Assembly: GCA_014338405.1 (NCBI GenBank)
Contig: JTDE01000226.1
Coordinates: forward strand, 119,512 to 183,511
Source: Paragonimus skrjabini miyazakii
Taxonomy: Eukaryota > Platyhelminthes > Trematoda > Plagiorchiida > Troglotrematidae
Length of the DNA stretch: 64,000 nt
Reading direction: 5' to 3'
The notes under the pieces were generated by a model that saw nothing but the letters and a program-made list of their open reading frames with translations, did no database searches and was not told the origin of the DNA. Positions 1 to 11,000 of the stretch are shown piece by piece. The translations under genes were made by a program, and so were the position numbers. Each line of letters begins with the position of its first letter. Position 1 is the first letter of the stretch.

Positions 1-1619
1 AAAAGTGTATTCAATATCGCTCGTATTACGAGACTCTGTTTCTGAATAATTTTTCACAGGCGAGTCGCTCTAAGTTTTGCTTTTCTCACCTTCACGCTCT
101 TTCCTACGATTCAGTTGTGGTTACACTCAGGTCAGTTAATTGTAGCTGGACAGTGCGCTCCTTTCGAGGGGATATTCTTACGGGACACAGAAATCGGTAG
201 CTCCGGGGACAGAGGATGTTGTAATGGGAGACCGCTCTTACGCACACACTGGAAGCAGTAGCTGTAGGAGCTACAGGAGTGATCGCTAAAGGCGCAATGG
301 TTTCAACAGAGATCACACTGTTTCTTGTTGAAGTGGTCGCCGTAGAGTGATGGTCGTAATGAGAGAAGGAAGTCGTAGAGAGGAGCACCTTATATATAAA
401 AACCGTTCAATACGCAGCCAGAGATTTGTGTAGCCCGTAAACCCAGAAAGGCAGTTTGTAAAGTAGCTCGCGTGTCGTAGCGAGTAGACCAAGCGCGAGC
501 AACAGTCACATGCAAGCGTAGGCCCAGCGTGAAGTAACAGCATAAATCAATGTCGATCGTCTTGAGTAGACAGTCATGATTGGTCAAGCAAGTCAGTAGG
601 AAATGACACACAGACACGAAGCTGCGGCATATCAAGCAGTTGGTCAACGCATAAGAGACAGTGCGCACACCCATGCACGTTCAAACACACTGGCCCGGAT
701 GATCAGGGTGCATAGTGGACCCGAGGCCACAACAGAGGTGAGTAGACATTCTCGATTTCCTTCAATCCGTACTGTTCCTATACACTATTGGCAAAACAGA
801 TAGATCAATTAGCAGTGTTCGGCCCGCATGCTTGATGCAAACTGTGTTATCGTCGATCAGATCTGCTGTACTTTCATGGCCATGTACTGACCACACACTG
901 AGTAAAACAATTTGTTGTTGCCATATACGTCTCGCCAAATATCATTCACCTGATCCTTACTGAATACTGGTCATTAATTCGATCAACACTTTTTATTCGT
1001 CTCTACATTTGACTTTTATTCGTTCATTTGCGACTCAACACAGTTCCATCGGACCACATATAACGACCGACAAACAGCACAATCGATGTGACTGAATGGA
1101 CTGATGCATATCGGTTTTATATTAGGAAGTTCGGTAGACAACATGATCCAAAAGTAGTCAGTTGGTCGTTGTTGATCACGTAGTCGATAGCTGGGGCTGA
1201 AACGATATGCAATAAGAACATTCACTCCGAATACATAACCACTGGCGCTTTCAAAGTCGGATGGTGGATGAGAAATGGTCAAATGCAGCGGCGAGCGAGA
1301 AACGGTGACTGAACGTATGACCCTTAGTCAACAAACATCACACGAACGATATTCACTGAGACGGTCAAAGCAACAGCAAATTTTTCTACTCACTCTTGAG
1401 AAGTGGGTACTCAAGTGGCGTGCGCTAGGTCTGATGAAGTGTAACAGTTTATACCAGATGTATTTGTCGGACCTATACAAGCTGCGTGTTGTACTGACCA
1501 CTGGCCAATTTTTTATTCAAGAGTGTCCGTGCATCCATCAGGCGATAGGGAAATGTAAAGCAGCAAATCGTGTATGGTGACGGCAAGCACATATAAATTT
1601 TATATGACAACAAACGTAC
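1..1619 (-). other. NLK intron 8 (partial)
   Basis: Downstream side of NLK exon 8. I searched the minus strand for the expected last exon (a segment like EIIHQFILEQ and CINPQS) and did not find it. Several open frames cover 104-674 and 1016-1282, but none resembles a known protein. The last exon is probably outside the window. Confidence 0.5.
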
Positions 1620-2025
1620 TCTTTGCGTCTGAAAGACGACGAAAGCCAGAGTCCAAGTCCAACGGAAGCAGTACGGAACAGATCGGATCCAAATCATGAC
1701 AATAGCGTCGTCGGGCAACGCTGGACGAACCCGACGATGTGCTACACGCGCTAGACATCGCATTGGCCGCAGTTTTAGTCTCATATCGATTAGCCAGTTT
1801 GCCCGGTGTGCTCGGCGTGGAATCCGAAGAAGGAGTGGAAGAAGCACACGAAGACCCGGAAGGGGATGGTGCACAACAAAAACCACTTGTCGGATCAGCT
1901 TCGTGACCGGACGATAAGGAAGGGCTAACGTCATGACAACAGGAACACATACATGAATGATAACGTAAACGGGCCTCTTCCAGAAACGGATGGTTGAGTG
2001 CGTCTGCAGCCGAAATACGTTGACG
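1620..2025 (-). CDS. NLK: NLK exon 8: end of kinase domain, CMCxCC motif, Ser-rich insert
   Basis: The acceptor is TTCTCCCTTACAG. Reads [20 protein letters not shown] then [10 protein letters not shown], the signature after the NLK kinase domain. A Ser/Pro/Thr-rich stretch of about 70 residues follows, then YCHDLDPIC and FRRLSDAK, which resemble the vertebrate segment around YTSDFEPV and SSVRQVK. I place the donor at GTACGT just before 1620, leaving phase 1. The donor is inferred from where similarity stops, since the frame stays open to about 1600. Confidence 0.88.
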
Positions 2026-5000
2026 CTGTAAGGGAGAATATTGTGGAGCAAACATGAAAGGTTCGTTTGTATATACTGCTCATAAACACCAGCCGGCTCT
2101 AATAATATCGAAGCGGTATGCAAGCAGTCCGCACAACCTGTTACTGAAAGTTGACTGAACCCGAATCTAGAACATCTGTTAACGAGCATCTGACGGTTGT
2201 TAACCGGTGTCTAGAGACGGTAAGAACAAGACACGTATATGTGATCAGGTTGAGCCCAAGGGTTTACCGTTAAGTGCTTCAACCTATCCAGATGGGTGTC
2301 GTAGTCAGCGGTATACGTGTTGTGACTACCGGTCACGCTCCGGTTGTTACCATGTCCTATTCACCATTGCAATTAGCATGAGTTTCTCTCTGTATTCGGC
2401 TAACGCAAACTCACAAAAAGTACTCCATCAGCCACGAAGCTTTCAGCTTTTGAAGCACGGAGCTGTCGGAAATGGTGGCAGCTTGTGGTCCTGACGGAAT
2501 CTGTACGATTTGTTAATCAAAAACCCTCCACTTACTCCGATGCAGAGAGAAAAGTCTATTATGCGATTCACTACTTGTTTAGTCCAACGTAAATATGTAT
2601 GGTTTAAATGGACCCTAACCGTCTTTTCACTGCCTATAAGCGGAACAAGTCACGAAACGTTCCGCTGAGGCATGCAGATCAGGTGTGACCACCAAGTAAA
2701 AACTGCCGGTTCGCTGATGCACATTTGTTATCGGAAGGAGGACGCAACAACCAGGGTAAGTTTCGCTGTCCGACAGAGCGCATGCCGACATTATGGCACT
2801 GCCCAGAATCTCTTACTGTGTGTGTATGTGTCGCGAACATACCTCGCAACGCATCCGGCATTAACGGCTGGATGGGCTGTGTGGCTGTAGCCATTGGATC
2901 GATGCAACATAAGCTGACCAATCAAATGAGGCAGTCGGTATTGGGCGGTCTGAGCGATCGTTGTTTGTCAGCCGGCTAGATTAAACAAGTGAAGTCCCAG
3001 CTGAATGACAAGGTAAACCGCTATACACCAGATTGTCGTGGCTATGCGGTCAACACACCATCAAATACATTGGTCACGTCCGTATAAACTAGGGACCAGG
3101 GATGCAGAGCTACGATGGCAAAACAAGGTTTGCAAAATCAAACCAAAACACAAAGCCTCAATCAGGACACTTCGCTCATAGAGCAACAAACCATGGAAAC
3201 TCAGAACTTCGTCGTTTATCACTGAAAGGATGCACCTTATTAATTAACTAAAGTGTCTCACATAACTATTGACGGAACATGAAATCACAGCTATGATGTA
3301 GGACCCGAGTAATTATACGTACAGCGTAGAATGGTGTTTTGTGCATTCCCTCAAGCCTCCGAGGGGGATGCGCCGTTTGTTGAGTAGACTATGTCGCACT
3401 GTCACACGCACGTTCTCATACACAACCAGAAATTAAAGTGATCCGTAAGCGACAGTCTTAGTCTCACTAAAATGAAGCCAGGCATTAGTTAGCTTGTAAA
3501 ATCAGAGTTGTTTAGTCACTTAAAGCCATCATTCCTAAAAATTCTCAGTGCTGTTTATATAGTGACGAAGAGGAGATTTGTCCGAAGAGTGCAAAGCAAA
3601 AAAAATTCGCCGAGCTAAAACCGCGGTTTCCATTGTACGCATCTAAACTGCATGACAATAAAATTCGATGACCAGGCCAAACGCATGAAAGAAGATGCGT
3701 AGAAAATTATCCAACGCTAAGAGACTGTCGTAAAAAAAACTGCAGAAAAGGGCTAAAGGTTTTGACCGAGTTTCAGAAAAACGATCGGAAACAAGTCCAG
3801 CTAGTGTTGTATCAGATGATGAGGCTTAAGAGATAATACGAATCAATAAGGTTGTAGTGCTCGTGGTTTGAGCATCATCATCATAGACAGCAATACATCA
3901 GTGGTTCACACTGATGCTTAACTGCCACACAATCACGAAGAAGAAAAAGCAAACCGTGAATAGGAAGAGAGAAGGAAAAAAGGGAAAGGGAGGGGACCTA
4001 ACCATTAAAAAAGAGCTACGTCTACATTCAAACATACAACATCAAGACGTCTACACTTTGCAAACAAACAACCCAGCTGTAAGTGAAAGTAAGGTGTCAT
4101 CAGTAAGACAACATCCTTATGGCTTTCACTGTCCCGCGTCATTAAGTGCACTCACTTCACAGACAACTCGACCAAACAACGACAACATTCACGCCACTGA
4201 GCTCGGTTAGCCGCCATCTCTAATAAATTACGCAACTTACCTCCGGATTTAATTTTATCTTTTTGTAACATTGAAAGCTCGGTGAAATTTGCGTTGGGCT
4301 CATTGTACAGCCTATTTCATACCTCATGTACAGACCCAAGAAGTAAGATATTAAGGTATACTACCAACTTGCTCATAACGCAAGGTGTTCAGTCGGATAA
4401 GAGTAGGCAACGTTTCATAGATTGGGTATGTCCATTGTGCCGTGTGACGAGATAAAATTTAACGTACCGATCGACACCGTTTAAAATCAGCTCATACACA
4501 GTCAGATAACTTGGTTGTTCAACCGATGTTTCCTGCTAGGTTGCGTTGGATCGAGGGGATGTGAGCTAAATGTGATCGAAATTTTACCAACACAACTGAT
4601 GAAACAAGAAAAACGTGAAGAGGGTTTCGGAGAAGTTTGCAGTTTTGTGCATCTCTACGATGATCACCATCAAAGGCAGATGCTAAGTCTACCGCCTTGT
4701 GCAAGCTCCGAAAGGATCAGCAATGAAAAATCTAATAGGGTCTGAGACTAACACTCGGATCTAAGGTTGTGTGACGTGAAACACTTGACCGATCTCTCAA
4801 ACATTAGCTGTAAGCTTCACATGTACTTGCGGTTGTCAAGTTAATTCATACGTCAGAATTTCGACAAGAATAACTTGCTCCAAACTTAATGAAGTGTATT
4901 GATAAATTGCGTCTTAATCCAATACTACAGCCGGCCAATACAAATGCGTACTGGCAATATTGGCATACTGTTATATATGTTGAGTTTTGACGACAGCTTC

Positions 5001-8000
5001 TAACTACATCAAGGTTAAGATCACAAAGTGATAGTGAGTAGTCGGGGATTTGGTTAATTTCAAGTTGAACATCACCCACAATTGATCGCAGCTGTCGTAT
5101 CCCCGTAAACTTTCCAGTCGGCCCCTTTCGAAAAAAAGCACTACACTCGAGTTTCGCTCTCATTAGAGCTCGTCATTAGTAATCTAAAATATCGCCTAGC
5201 AGATTTAATGAGATCGGAGATTTCGACCTGTCTAGGAAGTCCTAATCGCGGGGTCATCGATTGGAGTTAACAGACAGTAACTGTGTCTCCATTTCGAGAC
5301 GATCGGGCAACCTGATCATTACTCACAAGCGAAAGTGGTTGAGCGTTCACATATGATAATTCGGTCGTGCATAATGTGAGGTCAATGGCGCAGTGGTAAA
5401 CACGGTTGCCTCATGAACAGCATGTCCGTGGTTCAAGTCCCGGCGGTGGCGATGATATGCACTACTGACGAGCTCTAATGAGAGCGAAACTCGAGTCTAG
5501 TGCTTCTTTTCGAAAGGGGCCGATTGGAAAGTCTATGGGGATACGACAGCTGCGATCAATTGTGGGTGATATTCAACTTGACATCGTAGAACTCACGAAA
5601 ACGTGACTGTTGAATGTGCTGATTCCATTTAGGTTAACAATTTCGGTTTAACCACACAACAGGCCTAAATATACATGCACAGCTGGCGACATTCCTCTCC
5701 GGACTAGCCTGCCACAATAACAGGGGCATTCTACTACTACAGCCTCTAGTACCTAGGAATTCGCTAACCTGTTGTCCATACACTAGTTGCTCCGAGACCC
5801 ACTCGTGAGTCATCGTGTGGTGGATAGTCAGGCCGGGCGGGCCAGTATTCAAACACTCGGCAGAATGCCTCCACGCGGGGTAGGCACGTCCACAAGCCCT
5901 CAACGATCGGATGGCGGACAACAGGGGCAATCGCATGAGTCATCGCTCGATCGGATCGGACCAACGGGCAAGACACGGCACGCAAAATAGGATGGACGCC
6001 CAGATCGGAGGCTCGATTATTCCAACACTCGAGAGAATATCTCGACACGGTCGTGGAGACCAGTCAAAGCTCACAGTAGATGGATGAAGGACAACACGAG
6101 CGACCGGACGAGCCATCGCTTAACGAAATCGGACGAAGATTGGCAGGCGGAAAACCCCCGGATAGAAGACGCCGATCATCCACATAAAACACGCAGAAGT
6201 GCACACGATGATGTGTGAGCGAAAACCTCGGGGTGTTGTGGGCTAGGATTTTGACTCATAAACGCGAACACGCGCGTAGCATGTAAACTAGCGTGTTGGA
6301 CAATAAAGATTGTGCTTTATTGGACACCTTTTCGCTACAAAAGGATGTGTCCCAACCATCGAAGCTGACTCACCGCAAACATGGGCTAAACCTCGTCCGT
6401 GGCCGCTGGGCTAAGTACTTCAGTGTAAGGGACCATGTGCTTCCACCGAATACCAAAACCGCACCTTAGGTATTACAGATAGAAGCGGCACAGATGCCGC
6501 ACATTCCATTGATAAAGTGTTCAAGTTTTACCACCCTATAACAGTGTGGACAGCCCTGTTGCGCGGTAAACAAGCAGGTTAGTTTTCGTCTTCAGGCTAA
6601 GGTTCTTCCATGTTCGTCTTTCAATGTGTTCTAAAGTAGCAGTAATCTTGGCCACAATATCTTGCAACTTCGAGGTACACGGAGAGTTCTGTCAACAGAC
6701 TGCTACCAGCAAACACACGCACACGCCGGTTGAGAAGAAAGTCTATTACTAGCACGTTTGTAGGCGAGGAGACAGGAAACTCTGCGAAACACTCATTTAA
6801 ACTAGCTTCTGTCACGCCCAAATCAGAACAAAATCTTTTTTTGTATATCACGTAGTCATCGATCGAGCTACCTGACGAATGACATACGACTACAAATTCC
6901 AGTCTTTAAAATTGTCAGTAGGTCGTTGTAACATCCATGCGTTAGTTTGTGAAATGTTTGAGAAGAAAACCAGGTCAATTATGCACAAGGATTGAAATGT
7001 TGTGGAAGTAAATACACGAATACGTAAGCGCAAGCAAACGAATATACAGCCGTCTGTCTAGCTTCTATAAAATGACAATAAAAGGCTAGCTATTCAGCCA
7101 AGCGACCTTACAGCCTCTGCAGCAAACACTTAGAACCTACTGGTAAGAGAATATCATTTACCGGGTTGAATTTCAGCATACTGCCCAACAGATGAACAGT
7201 CATGTCGTTCACGTCGGGTGTGAGGGCGTATAACATGGATGTGTTCGCGTGTCGTGGTCTGGACGAGAGCACGAAACAGCATGCGTCCGGGTGACAATTA
7301 TCCAGATCGTCCGGACTAGGGCTACCTGTCAGATTGAGGATCAGCTCCAACTGTTCCAGTGGACTCCTTGCCTATTTGATTCCGGAGTGAATGACGAACA
7401 GAAAATAGATACAGAAAAAAGCGGATGGGCGATCACGAAGACGTTAAAAGTTATGAAAAAGGTCATTTGATTTGAACCCCCGAACAGATTTGCTAACATC
7501 TTTCTTGCTTGTCAAGGATAGAAATACGTACGAATCGACAGAACTGAGGCGATTTTGAGGTTGACCTTCGGCTTAGTATCAACTGGCGAGTGTTTTCCAA
7601 ATAAAACCCTACAGTTTATTTCACGTCAAGTCTAATTTGTTATTCCCATGACGATCGTTTTCAACGAACATTACATGTGCGATGACTGCTTACGAGTCCA
7701 GTCATCGAGGTTAGCGCTGATTTTCGCTTTCGAATGATGAACCGGAGAGATTAAGTGTATATGAGTTTCAAAGTAAGCAATCTCAAAAACGACACGGTTT
7801 CACCATTTCTCTCGTCGGTTGCTTCCGAATGATGAGTTCAAACAAGGGGGAGGTGCACATATTTGGAATGAAACATTAACTATATGCATACAGGGCCAAT
7901 AGGAAAGGGCTCAGCTTCAAGAACTTCAGACTGTGACAATGCCATAACTGGCTCACGTTCGGATGTCCCCTTCTCAGAGACTGAGGAACATAACGGAAGT

Positions 8001-11000
8001 TACTGGCAAATAGTATGAGGTTTGGTGAATACGACCTGAGCATCACTCACGATTAGTCGCAGCTCTGGCATTCAGTTAGGTGCGTTCGAAAAGATTTTCG
8101 AAAGGGACTTAAAGATTCTGTTCGGATGCGGAAGTTGCGGTCAAATGTGAGTGCTGCTCAACGTATACAACGGAGATTAAAAGTGATGTAGTGAAAGCAC
8201 TAGGATACCGTTTATCACAAGCAAATCGATCGATACAGTTTGCATCTGGTACCTCTCATTTCTATCGGTTTCTGCGATTACCTCGTCCGTTGTTCACGCC
8301 TTACTCCAGATTAACCGATTGAAAAGTCAGATTGATATTCCGTTCTAAGAACAGTTTAAAGGATTGTCAGCAAGGGTAGAGCTCCAAGTCGATTAACCTG
8401 CCCAAATTACTCAGTTTCTTTGGTCACTGGGTCAGACATACAAAGCTCGATCTCCACGGACAATGCATAGCGGAATCACAAACCCAGATCGCCTTCACTC
8501 GTGACCAATATCGTTCACCCGCCGTCGAAATGCTAGCATAGAATCCGAGAAAAGCAATATCTTACATAGTATGGGTATGTGGTTACATACGACCTTCTGT
8601 TGGACGCAACTGTTGGGTGTTCACTTTCAAGAAAACGTGCTCAATCAATAAAGTTTTGCCAGGCCGTCTGCAGACGTCCTCAACACACCCTTAATCGTTT
8701 GGCAATCTGATACCATTGAGAATCATCATCCTGAATTTTGACAGTCTACTGAACTGGGTTGAACTTCAGCTTCGCAACTGCTTAGGCATCGACATGCGTT
8801 GATGAAGATCATTTGCAAGAGAATCACCCATTTTCGGTTGCAAACTATGTAAAAACTCCCTACTGATTATCAGTGTTCAAAAGATTGTTCAACAAGTCCA
8901 GTGATTGCTGTAAGTTCAACTTACAGAGAAGTCCTGATCGTGGGATCCTCGACTGGAGTGAACAGGACAGTTACTTTGCCTGTTGTCGAGGCGATCGGAC
9001 AATCTGAGCATGAAGCACAGACGAATGTAACTGAATGTGATAATTCAGTCATGCCTAATGTGAATCCAAAAGTGCAGCAGTCAACACGGTTGCCTCATGA
9101 TAGCGTGGCCGGAGTTCACTTCCGGGCTGTTTCAGAGACATGCAACACTGACGAGCTCTAATAGGTGCGAAGCTCAAGTTTAGTGCTCCTTTTTGAATAG
9201 AAGCTGGCTAGAAAGTCCATGGGAACGCGACAAGTGGGACCACCTGTGTGTGATGTTAAATTTACATTACTCTAGCTTGTAACCCTGTTGTGGGATTGCA
9301 GGCTGCAGGCACCATGATGTTCAGCGGTTGAGTTCAGACGATGTGTTTGTGTTACTTATCACTCATTCCCTCTCTTTCTTCAGTAAATCAGGATGTGTTT
9401 TTCTCCCCAAGTTTGTGTGACGGTTAAGTATCAGCATCAATCACTGTTGCACTGCAGCTGATTACGGTGATGATAATGCTGTTTGGGTTACCCGGTATTC
9501 ATGCACTGAGGGAACAAGTCGGAGGTCTCACTAATCTGAAGCCCACTGGAATGCCTAAAAGTAGTTTGGAGGACAGCCACACTCCAACGCCGGTGAATTT
9601 TAAGCAACACGAGAGATCGTACTAACCATCAATGAGTAAAACTTGTTCAACGGACGAAAATTGATGGATGAAGTTCGATAGCAATCAGTATCCAATATGG
9701 TATGCGTCAATAATCGACGCTTAAAACAATTCATCTTACTCATTGCTGCGCATAATTGACCTTGGGGTACCCAGTATACCTAAAGTTTAGCTCGACATAC
9801 AACTACACTGTTGTGGATCAAAGAGACTTGGCCCAACACTTAGAAACAAATATTGAAGGTACATCCGTGAGGATAAAATCTCCTGATCGAAATGGTTGTT
9901 CACAAGGAATGTGGTGATCAGTATCAGCGCCGACTTGCAATCATGTTCAAATGAGAGTGCTGTCTGGAGGACTGTGTAACTCACCGCCAAGCCTGCATAC
10001 AGCCAAGCATTACGCAGTCGGTCCTGTTTGGGTTCGGTTGGCAAGCGGAGAACTCGGACCCGAGGCTGTCACGAATGTGATGGCCTTTAATGTTGTTGCT
10101 TATTAGTTTGGGCAAACCCGGATCAGCTTATTGACCATTTTTGCAGTTACAGTCACGAATGTCTAGAACCAATTAAAACGCCATTTCAATCTAGCAAGGT
10201 ATTTGGTCACCGTTTAATCGAGCTGTTTTAGCAAAACGTTGTTCAATAAACCACTATCTTTATCGTCCAACACAACACGTTCCCACGCCAAGTGGACGCT
10301 CGCATTTATATTTCACAATTCTAGTCCACAATTTATCGGCGGTTTCCACTCACACGTCGTGTACACTTCTACCTGGTTTGTGTGCGTGGTTGACGTTTTA
10401 TGTCGTGAGTTTTTTGCTTGTCATTTGTCGTCCGTTGGTCTGATTTCGTTGGGCGACGACTTGTCCGGTCGCCTGTGTTGTCCGTAATTCACTCGCTGTG
10501 GGCTTTTGGATATATCTTATCACCGCGTTAAGATATTCCACTAATTGTTGGTCACCCATCACACTCTCACCATTGGCTTCTTTTGTGTCCACATGTTTCA
10601 GCCATAAACCCCAAAGGCTCAACAGGTTAATAATCAATGTGCGAATAGTAGGCAGTTTTGTTTAACATGAATTGAACGTCACGCACAACTGATTGCAGTT
10701 TTTGCATTCTCATGGACTCTCCGGCACCCCTAACCCGAAGAGGAGCATTAGACTCGAGCTTCGCACCTATTAGAGCTCGTCAGTGTTGCATGTCTCTGAA
10801 ACAGCCCGGAAGTGAACTCCGGCCACGCTATCATGAGGCAACCGTGTTGACTGCTGCACTTTTGGATTCACATTAGGCATGACTGAATTATCACATTCAG
10901 TTACATTCGTCTGTGCTTCATGCTCAGATTGTCCGATCGCCTCGACAACAGGCAAAGTAACTGTCCTGTTCACTCCAGTCGAGGATCCCATGATCAGGAC

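Larger units (their letters stand above)
2026..7161 (-). other. NLK intron 7
   Basis: 5.1-kb intron. It contains a 5'-truncated LINE copy (3873-4222), a palindromic SINE (5032-5588) and a long LTR-like repeat (5816-6339). The rest shows no recognisable gene. Confidence 0.85.

Noticed and set aside
1600..1619. NLK exon 8 running to the TAA at about 1600
   Set aside because: The last residues (STFVVI) do not fit the family, a GTACGT donor sits exactly where similarity ends, and NLK has a further conserved C-terminal segment.
3914..4210. 98-codon plus-strand frame rich in Lys
   Set aside because: It reads antisense through the LINE 3' UTR; the parallel region at 40650-40950 does not keep the frame.
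5386..5450. tRNA gene call from box A and box B
   Set aside because: The motifs lie in a multi-copy repeat with arms and no proper cloverleaf that I can draw, so this is a SINE head, not a tRNA gene.
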